From positions 33,907 through 97,906 of the forward strand of contig NZ_BAABHD010000076.1 of assembly GCF_039541915.1 (NCBI RefSeq): a DNA stretch of 64,000 nt, in the 5' to 3' direction. The position numbers and the translations under genes are program-made. Shown here piece after piece: positions 1 through 7,648 of the stretch; the stretch's first letter is position 1; every line of letters starts with the position of its first letter. This stretch comes from Nibrella saemangeumensis. Its GTDB lineage: Bacteria; Bacteroidota; Bacteroidia; Cytophagales; Spirosomataceae. Under the pieces are notes generated by a model. The model was not told the origin of the DNA. It did not search any database and worked only from the letters and a program-made list of their open reading frames with translations.

Positions 1-2
1 TT

Positions 3-77
3 GAATGCCTTAACAGCGCTATTCGTCGCCTGAAAGGGCTGAAATTCCTTCTGTCCAACATTGATCTGCCTTTCTGA
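3..77 (+). CDS. 3' end of a truncated upstream gene
   Basis: An open frame enters from the left edge and stops with TGA at 75-77, giving 24 residues that end in FLLSNIDLPF. The next start codon follows two bases later, so this looks like the tail of the preceding gene in the same plus-strand prophage operon. Too little remains to name it. Confidence 0.5.
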   Translation, partial: ECLNSAIRRLKGLKFLLSNIDLPF

Positions 78-79
78 CC

Positions 80-427
80 ATGACCGATCTGCAAGAGCGT
101 ATCAACAACTTTCTGCGGTATTCCGATCAGACGCTGAAGACGCAGACGGCCGTTATCAGCCAGCGACTCAACCGGGCCTGTACCCAGTACGAAGCCGCCA
201 GACTGGATTACCAGATCATCACCTGCGCGGGCATTCTGCGGCAGTATGGCCTACAGATGGGGCAGGACATTATCTTTCGGGGGCTGACCTACCGGCTCAC
301 AGACGTAAGCACGGGTGGTGAACCGGTGGGCGTCGTTGTCCGCAAGGACGGCAGCACAGGCACTAAAATACTGGTATTCTTTAGCTGGAGACTCCAGCAG
401 GCTAAACCCATAAATTCAGAAGTATGA
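80..427 (+). CDS. Hypothetical phage protein, 115 aa
   Basis: The small soluble protein begins with a predicted helical segment (MTDLQERINNFLRYSDQTL) and has a beta-rich second half. No family is recognised. It starts 2 nt after the preceding stop and its own TGA overlaps the next start in an ATGA junction at 424-427, so the genes are translationally coupled. This plus-strand cluster is convergent with the late operon and probably belongs to an early or accessory region of the prophage that continues to the left. Confidence 0.65.
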   Translation: MTDLQERINNFLRYSDQTLKTQTAVISQRLNRACTQYEAARLDYQIITCAGILRQYGLQMGQDIIFRGLTYRLTDVSTGGEPVGVVVRKDGSTGTKILVFFSWRLQQAKPINSEV

Positions 428-828
428 TAATCGGCTATCGCACAAAACTGCCTGATGGCAACCCAACCGGCTTTGTGGAGAAGATTCTGGCTGGGACCAA
501 GATTCACACCATACGCACCAATGGCGACCGCTGGCGCATAGGTATGAGCATACAACACGCTACCGGTGTTCGTACCAGGCACTACCGAAAATTTGCGGAT
601 GGAGTGCTAAAAGGAAAACAGCCGGTTGCTATGTGGCGCAGGCGGGGACGGCTGGCCGTTGCTATCGACGGCAAAGCGCTTACTGCTGAGCGGCTTCAGC
701 TACTGGCTGTAAACGACGGATTTGACACGCTGGAGCAGTTTGAACGCTGGTTTCTGGCTGTTGTGGATAAGCAGCCCGACCGAACCTATCACGGCACCCT
801 GTTACATTTTACCGACTTCAACTACTAA
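424..828 (+). CDS. ASCH/PUA-like domain phage protein
   Basis: The 134-residue protein has near its N-terminus the pattern FVEKILAGTKIHTIR, followed by WRIGMSIQ. This resembles the ASCH (PUA-like) fold, in which a conserved G-x-K-x-x-T-I-R stretch lines a nucleic-acid-binding cleft. The C-terminal half contains a helix around FDTLEQFERWFLAVV. ASCH proteins are thought to bind RNA or modified nucleotides, but the substrate here is unknown. It is coupled to the upstream gene through the ATGA overlap. The domain call rests on motif resemblance only. Confidence 0.55.
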   Translation: MIIGYRTKLPDGNPTGFVEKILAGTKIHTIRTNGDRWRIGMSIQHATGVRTRHYRKFADGVLKGKQPVAMWRRRGRLAVAIDGKALTAERLQLLAVNDGFDTLEQFERWFLAVVDKQPDRTYHGTLLHFTDFNY

Positions 829-831
829 GCC

Positions 832-1209
832 ATGAAAAACGCACCTAAAGTCAAAATCGAATCAACCATCATTAAGCGTATAATTGTGGACGACCGGGTA
901 ATCTACCGGCATTTCTTCCGATGGTCAGAGCGAACCGATCTGAACACGCTCTACATAACTATTCACCTGAAGCTGCTTAGTGGTGTAAGCGCGGGCGAAG
1001 GTCGCTATTCGGTCAAACTGCCCAAAATTAAGAACGCTGATGAGTTTATCCGCACCAGCAAGTACTTTTACATCGACTGCGAGGAACGCGCCGGACGCTT
1101 CGACTACCAGACAGCTCCGTTGCTGGGTAAAAAATCAACTTGGCGCTCGGAGCTATGTAGCTTTAGGTTTGAAGACTTAGCGGCAATGGAGGAAAAATTT
1201 CTCACTTGA
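832..1209 (+). CDS. Hypothetical protein, 125 aa
   Basis: The protein is rich in charged residues and beta-strand-like stretches (ESTIIKRIIVDDRVIYRHFF), with no signal peptide or membrane segment. It starts 3 nt after the previous stop and is the last gene of the short plus-strand cluster; a strong hairpin terminator follows at 1262-1300. No family is recognised. Confidence 0.6.
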   Translation: MKNAPKVKIESTIIKRIIVDDRVIYRHFFRWSERTDLNTLYITIHLKLLSGVSAGEGRYSVKLPKIKNADEFIRTSKYFYIDCEERAGRFDYQTAPLLGKKSTWRSELCSFRFEDLAAMEEKFLT

Positions 1210-1261
1210 TGCCCATGCTGTCAATACTAATATTACATTTGCATTGACTCTTAGCAAAGCG

Positions 1262-1300
1262 AAAGCGAGTTCTACCGTGGGAGGGCGCAGAACTCGCTTT
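1262..1300 (+). terminator. Bidirectional intrinsic terminator
   Basis: A perfect 12-bp stem (1262-1273 with 1289-1300) encloses a 15-nt loop and runs into TTTTCTT. It separates the plus-strand cluster from the convergent metalloprotease gene and could serve both. Confidence 0.85.
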
Positions 1301-1340
1301 TCTTAAGTAAGAAACACTTATGAAATGGTAAATTTGGATA

Positions 1341-2321
1341 TTAGTCAACGCCTAGCGTAATTCTGTAACGACCGTTTTTCAATTCACCCATTAAGTTTAT
1401 TTTGTAATTACGGCTTATATCTAAAGTTAGTGTTCCTTCTCCATATCCCTCGATTATTAAGCCTTGTTGATTACGGGTTCTTGAATAAACCTTATAAGGG
1501 TATCTTCCGGATTGCTTAAAATTAATTTGTCGAATGTCAATTGGCGATTCATTGCTGACATTCAATGTAATATCTGCTCCTCCTAAGTTTACATAGACGT
1601 TTTCTAGTACATCTCCGCTACCTAACTGATCCCGAAAAGTTACTACCCCTGCTTCACTGTACACATAACGAGTGCCATAGATGGATTGAATACCACGTTT
1701 GTCTAGGTAACTCAACTGACCATAATTATTCCATCTCTCATTGCAATAATTCATTACAGAATTAGGGTCGCAGGGAGTTACAAACCAGCCTCCCCCTCTA
1801 GCCTGTGGCTCTTTGTTGCAACGGCAGTCTTCCCTATCTTGCTCGTGAGCAATACCAAGGGCATGACCAAATTCATGTACAGCGATAAATTGAATAGCTT
1901 CTTGCTTACTACTGTTACCAATGTGAGGCCAATTTTTAAAAGTAAAGTTCAGAACCATGCCGGCCGGTAGTCCCATTATAGCAGTACCTAAGCCTTTGCA
2001 ATGAGGATGCTCGTCATCTATCCGAATACGAATTCCTTTACTAGTTGTTGAACAACCGCCCCACCCGCGAAAACGGATATTGGCAACTTGTCCCCATGTA
2101 TTTTCAACCGCTTCCTTAACCAATGCACGTTCTAAAGTGTAGTTACTTGGATTCTCCCAACATACATCTATAACAGTCTCAATGCCAGATTTCGGCCATT
2201 TGGCCTGTCTGTCCATATTCAAGTTAGATATTAGGTTAGGGGGCTGACCCAAACCTTCTAAAGACTTACTAAATAGAGCAACACAAATAAACAATGCTAG
2301 AATTTTACCAACCCGACTCAT
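1341..2321 (-). CDS. Secreted astacin-like zinc metalloprotease
   Basis: The 326-residue protein starts with a short basic stretch and a hydrophobic segment (about residues 6-20), consistent with export. The zinc motif HEFGHALGIAHE places ligands at H149, H153 and H159 with catalytic E150; SVMNY at 188-192 is the Met-turn. This HExxHxxGxxH plus Met-turn arrangement defines metzincins, and the trailing E and SVMNY favour the astacin (M12A) group. The last ~100 residues are beta-rich and may be an accessory binding domain. The gene stands alone between two convergent units, is AT-richer than the phage structural genes, and is not an expected virion gene. It is probably cargo expressed by the lysogen, though the true target is unknown. 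Confidence 0.85.
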   Translation of the reverse strand: MSRVGKILALFICVALFSKSLEGLGQPPNLISNLNMDRQAKWPKSGIETVIDVCWENPSNYTLERALVKEAVENTWGQVANIRFRGWGGCSTTSKGIRIRIDDEHPHCKGLGTAIMGLPAGMVLNFTFKNWPHIGNSSKQEAIQFIAVHEFGHALGIAHEQDREDCRCNKEPQARGGGWFVTPCDPNSVMNYCNERWNNYGQLSYLDKRGIQSIYGTRYVYSEAGVVTFRDQLGSGDVLENVYVNLGGADITLNVSNESPIDIRQINFKQSGRYPYKVYSRTRNQQGLIIEGYGEGTLTLDISRNYKINLMGELKNGRYRITLGVD

Positions 2322-2400
2322 TATTCTAATAAATTTTCGATAAGTGCAGTGGTTTTGTTGTGGCTAATTGATATATAGCGTCCTGACCTTACCCCCCTTT

Positions 2401-2850
2401 CTACTCATTATCGGTCAAATAATCTATAATCCTGTCCATTGCTGATTCGGCAGTTCCTATCACCTGCTGATACCAATAGGTGGGATCATCGTGTATAACT
2501 TTCAAATCTCTATCTTTCAGATCAGGCTTCATATCGCGAGCGAACGTATCTGCATTTGAATGGGCAGACTTTAAATCCTTAAGTGCATCTTCGACACGAC
2601 TTTTTAAAATGCCTGTTACATTAACTGATTCAAGATAATTAATGGCATTTGCAATCGCCCATTGAATTCGTTTTGGGCTTTCAGCGTTGAAATAAAGTAA
2701 GGTAGTAAATGATCTTTTTAAGTTCTGTAACTGAGTAAGGTACTCTCGCGTTGAAATCTGACCCATTGGTTCAATTATTAATAATGCTGAAATTTCTAGA
2801 ATTGGTGTGCATATGCTGTTAGCATAAGCCATTCGTCCACTTGCAATCAA
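2401..2850 (-). CDS. Hypothetical protein, 149 aa
   Basis: The protein looks largely helical; the segment around residues 85-105 (KSRVEDALKDLKSAHSN) suggests a helical bundle. The N-terminus (first ~30 residues) is mildly hydrophobic. Methionine 29 (GQISTREYL region) is a plausible alternative start, at 2766. No family is recognised. It lies in the AT-rich cargo stretch next to the metalloprotease and shares its strand. Confidence 0.55.
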   Translation of the reverse strand: MIASGRMAYANSICTPILEISALLIIEPMGQISTREYLTQLQNLKRSFTTLLYFNAESPKRIQWAIANAINYLESVNVTGILKSRVEDALKDLKSAHSNADTFARDMKPDLKDRDLKVIHDDPTYWYQQVIGTAESAMDRIIDYLTDNE

Positions 2851-3024
2851 ATCTAAACATAGCTACAGAAAGCGCTACTATCACTGGGTACGTAACTTTC
2901 ATCCTCGACTGGTTAAAGTTATACTACTCGCCTGGCCTATGTAGTTAACAAGTGAGTAAGAACCCTGTCTGCAAGTTAACCGTTAATACAGTTATAGTGC
3001 TTAAAAGCTAAATTAGCAGCAATA

Positions 3025-3384
3025 TCAGTCTATAAATGCTTCTAGATGCTCATTGAATGCATGTAGAATGAGTATGTACTCATGATATATCTGCCCGACA
3101 TCATCTTGCCAATTTCTCTCATCCTCTAAACATAGTTCAAGGAAAGGGCTGCCATTATCTTGCATTCTGATTAGTGCTTTTGCCTGCGCAAAAATGTACC
3201 TGGCTTCATGTAATTCATGAGGGTTAAATCGCTGCTTTTTCTCCTCAGACCAGTTGCTACATGTTTCCATTCTACTCGTAAGAGTGTCGATCAATGCATT
3301 TGATCGGTTCAGTAACTTCTTGTAATCCATTCCTAAATATTTAAAATTACCTGTCGGGGTGGTTGGCTTGGCTCTAAAGCACAC
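3025..3384 (-). CDS. Hypothetical helical protein, about 100-119 aa
   Basis: The sequence is helical and charged (KKLLNRSNALIDTLTSRME). The first 18 residues look non-coding, so the methionine at 3330 (MDYKKLLNR) is the more likely start, giving 101 residues. No recognised domain, signal peptide or membrane segment. It is the nearest gene beyond the late-operon terminator and appears to belong to the same cargo stretch as its two neighbours. Confidence 0.5.
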   Translation of the reverse strand: MCFRAKPTTPTGNFKYLGMDYKKLLNRSNALIDTLTSRMETCSNWSEEKKQRFNPHELHEARYIFAQAKALIRMQDNGSPFLELCLEDERNWQDDVGQIYHEYILILHAFNEHLEAFID

Positions 3385-3506
3385 CTGTTAGGTCGGTTTA
3401 ACTAGTGCCGCTTTCTGCCTAGAAGCTATTTGTATTTAGTTGGCTTTCTTGAAGCACACTTGCCCACTATGATTGCCCTGCTAAAATAGAATTCAAATGT
3501 AGATAT

Positions 3507-3539
3507 AAAAAACTCCGGGTTCTTAGCCGGAGCTTTTTT
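3507..3539 (-). terminator. Terminator of the late operon
   Basis: On the minus strand a GC-rich stem (CTCCGG with CCGGAG) is flanked by A5 and T5 runs that extend the pairing and provide the U-tract. It lies directly after the last lysis-region gene and probably ends the ~30 kb late transcript. Confidence 0.85.
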
Positions 3540-3564
3540 ATGAATATCAGTCATTATGCTGGTA

Positions 3565-3993
3565 TCAATCGATATTATCCCCAAGGTGTTCGTGGTAGCG
3601 TTCGGCTCTCACAGGGGCCGAAGCCACAGGTGGAGCGTGGTCGTCTTTTTCGCTTATGACCTCTGTGGGCGGGTTGCCCCCATTAAGCCGCACTGAAGCG
3701 TGACGACGCTGGGTGTGGCTTTCTTTGAACTCCTCCCATGGACAAGTGGGACAGTGTTTAACCTGTGAGCGGTTCTCACTGCGGTAGCGGACGGCAAAGG
3801 CGCAATCGTCGCATTGGTAGATCGCCAGTGAATCAATTTCCGAAGCGTGAACCATACCGACCGTATCGGCCTGCACCGACCAGTTTACAGCCTTTGGGTT
3901 GTCAACTACTTCCACGCAGCCCCAAAGCATACTACTAAAAGATATAAGGCCGCACAATGCAATAGATGTCTTTTTTGTTGCGTATCTTCTCAT
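3565..3993 (-). CDS. Putative small lipoprotein with two Cys pairs, lysis region
   Basis: The 142-residue protein has a basic start, a hydrophobic segment and a possible lipobox ending LWGC (Cys26). The tryptophan at -2 is unusual, so lipidation is uncertain. The body carries CDDC and CPTC about 20 residues apart, which could bind a metal. Its start lies 59 nt inside the end of the endolysin gene, in another frame. A small lipoprotein overlapping the end of an endolysin gene recalls Rz1-type outer-membrane spanins, but there is no proline-rich region and no visible inner-membrane partner. Function is therefore left open. Confidence 0.55.
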   Translation of the reverse strand: MRRYATKKTSIALCGLISFSSMLWGCVEVVDNPKAVNWSVQADTVGMVHASEIDSLAIYQCDDCAFAVRYRSENRSQVKHCPTCPWEEFKESHTQRRHASVRLNGGNPPTEVISEKDDHAPPVASAPVRAERYHEHLGDNID

Positions 3994-4585
3994 CGTAGAC
4001 TCCTTGTTTACCCGTTGGTTTTTTAACCGTTAGTACGCCCCGGTCAGAGGTATTGCCCTCGACCGTTTTACAGTGTACACTTCCTTCCATCCAGTCCTCC
4101 AGCAGTCCTATATGCCAGAACCCGCTCTGGTAGAAGACTACCACATCGTTGCGCTGCGGCTTCATGGGCCTGCCGTCCGGCCGGATGGTGGGGCCACCGT
4201 AGCGGTTCCAGACGATATACTGCTTTTTCTGTGCCCAGTACCGCGCCATTGTCGCCAGCGCTATATCGTGCTTCCAGCCCGCCTGCCTGATAGCCCAATC
4301 CACCGACGAGCCGCAGTAGGGACTGTCGGCCGGAATTTTCCAGTAGGTGCGGTTGTAGACCGTTATGCGTGGGTGGTCGTTGCGGTTCGTCCGCTCCCGT
4401 ACCCAGTTCTCACCTTTCAGCACCGCTACAGGGTCAAGTCCTGTAGACTGAGCGGAAACAGCGCCAGAAAGGCCACAAAAAACGACAAGAACAGCAGCGC
4501 AAAAAAGGCGATACGCACCAGCGCTCCGGAACGGCCGTAGGGGTCTTTCAGGTCTGAATACAGGTCGAAGTCTTTTGATGTCCAT
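3935..4585 (-). CDS. CHAP-type endolysin (peptidoglycan hydrolase)
   Basis: The 216-residue protein has a hydrophobic segment at about 25-45 ending in AVSAQS, a plausible signal peptide or signal-anchor. The catalytic domain then shows SPYCGSSVDWAI with Cys91, SGFWHIGLL with His158, and TVEGNTS with Glu176 and Asn178: the Cys-His-Glu/Asn layout of CHAP amidase/endopeptidases. It should cut the peptide part of peptidoglycan at lysis. The first 160 nt overlap the 3' end of the preceding membrane-protein gene in another frame, so the hydrophobic export segment and that gene's last membrane helix are encoded by the same DNA. No other ATG lies upstream of the catalytic part; an alternative GTG/TTG start cannot be excluded. 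Confidence 0.85.
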   Translation of the reverse strand: MDIKRLRPVFRPERPLRPFRSAGAYRLFCAAVLVVFCGLSGAVSAQSTGLDPVAVLKGENWVRERTNRNDHPRITVYNRTYWKIPADSPYCGSSVDWAIRQAGWKHDIALATMARYWAQKKQYIVWNRYGGPTIRPDGRPMKPQRNDVVVFYQSGFWHIGLLEDWMEGSVHCKTVEGNTSDRGVLTVKKPTGKQGVYDEKIRNKKDIYCIVRPYIF

Positions 4586-5088
4586 CCGTTGAGGTACGTG
4601 TAAATGCGGGGGAAAACCATGAAAAACATTATGACCGCAGCGGCCACACCGGACAGGCAGGGTATCAACGCGCCGACCGCCTTTTTCAAAAACAGTATCC
4701 GGAAATCACCGATAGAGCCGTCCGAAGGCGTGATGTAGCGGGCCAGATTGTCGTACCAGATCACGCACAGATACCACACCAGCGCCCCAACGGCCATGTA
4801 CAGCGTACTGATTAGGTGCGCCAGCCCGCTTTTTCGCTCCGGCTGCTTTTGATACGGCTCCTCGTTCACCTTGCCATCCGGCTCCGATGCCTGATCGGGA
4901 AGCGCCCAGGCAGGCACATCAGCCGCCTGCTGCCGCAGTACACGCTCCGTATAGCGATCCTGCGGGTGTTTGTCCTGGGGCCGCAACGGGCCGTATTCAA
5001 CCTCCTGTTTCAACTCGCGAACTCTCAGTGTCAGCAGTACCACCAGTACCACCAGACCCAGCAGCGTCAGCATGGTAAGCAGATTCAT
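4426..5088 (-). CDS. Four-helix membrane protein, possible holin-like lysis protein
   Basis: The 220-residue protein has hydrophobic helices at about 3-21, 92-112, 133-157 and 190-215, separated by a charged cytoplasmic-like linker (residues 25-90). Its position directly before the endolysin and its overlap with it suggest a role in lysis. It is longer than most holins, so the role is inferred from location only. It follows the putative capsid gene with a gap of about 70 nt. Confidence 0.65.
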   Translation of the reverse strand: MNLLTMLTLLGLVVLVVLLTLRVRELKQEVEYGPLRPQDKHPQDRYTERVLRQQAADVPAWALPDQASEPDGKVNEEPYQKQPERKSGLAHLISTLYMAVGALVWYLCVIWYDNLARYITPSDGSIGDFRILFLKKAVGALIPCLSGVAAAVIMFFMVFPRIYTYLNGWTSKDFDLYSDLKDPYGRSGALVRIAFFALLFLSFFVAFLALFPLSLQDLTL

Positions 5089-5160
5089 CTGTCTCCGTTT
5101 ATAATGTCCGTATTGATTGTCAGGAAGGGCCGGTCACCACTGACCAGCCCCTTAAACTCA

Positions 5161-6339
5161 TTATTCCAGCGTCTCAACGAGCTGCGCCCCATAAATGCCA
5201 GTGACCGTATCCCAGCCGCCATATAGTTTATGGTAGCCCGCAGGCCGCACGAACGTACCCCAATGAGCCGACGGCGTGACCGTGAAGTAGGGGTACTTGC
5301 CCGTGTCGTACTCGCGGGCGCGGATGTCGAAACGCATGGCAAAGCTGCCGCTGTCGTACTGCGCGATCTGCACCGCTGCCGAACTGAACGAGGTGTTGGC
5401 CACCTTCTTCTGTTTGACGATATACTCGTGTTCCAGAATCGTCTGCATACAGGCCGCACCAGCATCCATGAGAATGATCTTGCCCGGCCCATATGTGATG
5501 TCGATCTGCGGGTCGTAGTACCATTCCACCGCCAGCGTGTTGTACATGGCCTGCTGATTCAGGATGATGTCGTTCATGGAAGCGACCTTCTGATCTTCCA
5601 TAAACTTCACCAGCAGCTTGCCACCCACGACGATCAGCTTGCCCTTGATCTTATGAATACGTTTGAGCAGGTTGATCCACTGCCAGAAGTCTTTGCGGGC
5701 TGTTCCATCCGTATTGAAAAGTGGAATGTTAGGCAGCGCCAGGTTAGCCGGGGCAGTCTTACCGTACATCAGGTTCCCGCCGATGCCCGCAATTAGTGCC
5801 GACAGTACGGACGTGTTGATCGGCACCAACAGACCCTGCTCAATGGTCGAAAGAATCTCGGAGCCGACTTCAATCAGCCCGCCAAGCTGGCCCACGTCCT
5901 GCGTGAAGCCGTTCATGTTCCTGGCCAGATACCGACGCGCTTCCCCTTCCAGCTTAATCAAATCCAGCGTGTAGAACTTATGGTCGTACTCGCGGTGGTT
6001 GTTGTAACGCACGTCCAGTTCTACCGGGTCTTTCATTTCCTCCCCGCCGTCTACCACCTGCCGGGTGTTGCGCGTCTCAGCCGGAACGTACTGCTGCTTG
6101 TAGTTGAGCCGGATAACCGGGATAATATCATCGACACCGCCCGGCCCCTTCTCTATCGACAGCCGTTTCTCACCGTCGGCCACTTCGGCGCTCATGGCCT
6201 TCTTCAAGCCCAGAAGCTGCGGAGAACTCATAGCCTGAAGCGTACCGATTTCTTCAAAACGCATACCGTTTTCAGCGGTGTGCATAATGGCCGCCCGCAT
6301 GATTCGGGCAAGCCCTAAATTCACATCATTTGCTGCCAT
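5161..6339 (-). CDS. Putative major capsid protein
   Basis: The 392-residue protein has no membrane segment and a mixed alpha/beta composition. No sequence motif proves the assignment; the call comes from context. It directly follows a scaffold-like, highly charged helical protein and a portal, it has the size of a typical capsid subunit, and lysis genes come next. The N-terminal ~100 residues are helical and charged (KKAMSAEVADGEKRLSIEK) and could be a delta-like scaffolding segment. A tail or decoration protein remains possible. Confidence 0.6.
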   Translation of the reverse strand: MAANDVNLGLARIMRAAIMHTAENGMRFEEIGTLQAMSSPQLLGLKKAMSAEVADGEKRLSIEKGPGGVDDIIPVIRLNYKQQYVPAETRNTRQVVDGGEEMKDPVELDVRYNNHREYDHKFYTLDLIKLEGEARRYLARNMNGFTQDVGQLGGLIEVGSEILSTIEQGLLVPINTSVLSALIAGIGGNLMYGKTAPANLALPNIPLFNTDGTARKDFWQWINLLKRIHKIKGKLIVVGGKLLVKFMEDQKVASMNDIILNQQAMYNTLAVEWYYDPQIDITYGPGKIILMDAGAACMQTILEHEYIVKQKKVANTSFSSAAVQIAQYDSGSFAMRFDIRAREYDTGKYPYFTVTPSAHWGTFVRPAGYHKLYGGWDTVTGIYGAQLVETLE

Positions 6340-6372
6340 ACGGCGTTATACAACAGGTTAATCGTGTGACAA

Positions 6373-7248
6373 TCATTTATCCTCCTTTGCTTCCATTTCC
6401 AGCATAGCCCGCAAAGCGGCATTGCTGCCCTTAGCCTGGGCATCCCCTTTGGGAATCTGGATTTCTTCGGATGAGGAGGTGTTCGACTTCTTAGCCCAAT
6501 CGAAGCGCGTGATGGTCTGCTCAGCCAGATCAACCAGCGTTGCCGCCCGGCCACCGATCAGCGCCGGTTGCTCCGGCGAGTCGGCCCGCATCAGCTTGCC
6601 GGTTTCGTGGTCGATAACGACCTTGATGGTTTTGCTGCCGTCTTTCAGACCACCCTCCAGCACTTCCTGTGCGTCGGCCAGAAAGTTGCGCTCAAAGTGC
6701 CGGTCGCCGGACACATCTTTGAGCTTGCCGGACTTGATGGCCGCAATCAGCAGCCGGGTATTGGTAGCGTCCTGCTGTCTGGCCGTTACCTGCCCCTTTA
6801 CCGTCTCGTACTCGGATTTGGCTACATAGTCGGTTTCGATTTTGCTTTTCAGCGCATCGAACTCTGCCTTCAGGTCTTCGTAGTTGGCGTCACCTTTTTT
6901 GGTGCCCAGCTCATCGAAGTGCTTCAGCAGAAAATTGTACTTCTTGTAAGAGTCAGCACCCAGCTTCGCGTATTCCGCTTTGGCTTCCGGCGTCAGCTTA
7001 CCCTCGTAGTTCTTCAGGATTTTGTCTACGCCGTCCAGCGCTTCCGCTTTGGCTCTGCCCTTGATCTTGCTGAAAACCGCGTCGTTGCCCGCAGCCTCGT
7101 CGGCAGTCATCAGCGCAGCAATGATCTTTTCAGCCTTTTCGTCATCGACTTCGCCATCGAGATCATTCAGCAGTTCAGTGAGTTCAGCATCCGAAAGATG
7201 CTCAGTGACTTTCTTTAAGATTCGTTCGAGAACTGATCTCCGTTTCAT
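6373..7248 (-). CDS. Putative scaffold protein
   Basis: The 291-residue protein is strongly charged and helical, rich in E, K, D and A, with long predicted coiled-coil stretches (residues ~10-160) and a disordered C-terminus. This composition, the length and the place just before the putative capsid gene match head scaffolding proteins such as those related to phage GP20. No protease domain is visible. The gene is preceded by an AT-rich palindromic motif at 7279-7290 that recurs before many genes of this prophage. Confidence 0.6.
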   Translation of the reverse strand: MKRRSVLERILKKVTEHLSDAELTELLNDLDGEVDDEKAEKIIAALMTADEAAGNDAVFSKIKGRAKAEALDGVDKILKNYEGKLTPEAKAEYAKLGADSYKKYNFLLKHFDELGTKKGDANYEDLKAEFDALKSKIETDYVAKSEYETVKGQVTARQQDATNTRLLIAAIKSGKLKDVSGDRHFERNFLADAQEVLEGGLKDGSKTIKVVIDHETGKLMRADSPEQPALIGGRAATLVDLAEQTITRFDWAKKSNTSSSEEIQIPKGDAQAKGSNAALRAMLEMEAKEDK

Positions 7249-7314
7249 GCGTGGGGCGGGGCCGAAACCCCCATAAATAATATTAATATTGACAAACCAT
7301 TTATAAGATTAAAC

Positions 7315-7605
7315 TCATGCCTTCTTAGCCTCGGCAAACGGCTCAACGGTATATTCCCGGCGTCGGCCCATAGCGTCGTTTACCTCCTTGTATTTAGGTA
7401 TCCCCAGCAGCTTGATACCCTGGGGAAACTGCAACGGGTCGCCGTCCTTGTCGCGCTCCAAATCTTCGTACCAAGCCTTGCTGACGACAAGCTGACGATC
7501 ATTCTCAATCTTTTTCTGTTTGCCGCCCACCGAAACCGAGCGGCCAGCGACCTCTACGACAATCTCATCCGTATCGGCCAGTTCAGCGTACTTTTTACCT
7601 GCCAT
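7315..7605 (-). CDS. Small conserved-looking phage protein, 96 aa
   Basis: A soluble, charged protein without recognised domain. It sits between portal and scaffold genes, so a head-assembly or connector role is likely by context. The start is supported by an AT-rich leader (7615-7632) shared with other genes of the operon. Confidence 0.6.
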   Translation of the reverse strand: MAGKKYAELADTDEIVVEVAGRSVSVGGKQKKIENDRQLVVSKAWYEDLERDKDGDPLQFPQGIKLLGIPKYKEVNDAMGRRREYTVEPFAEAKKA

Positions 7606-7648
7606 ATTATTTTAGTTAGTATTAATAGTTACAAAGCGAAAATAAAAA

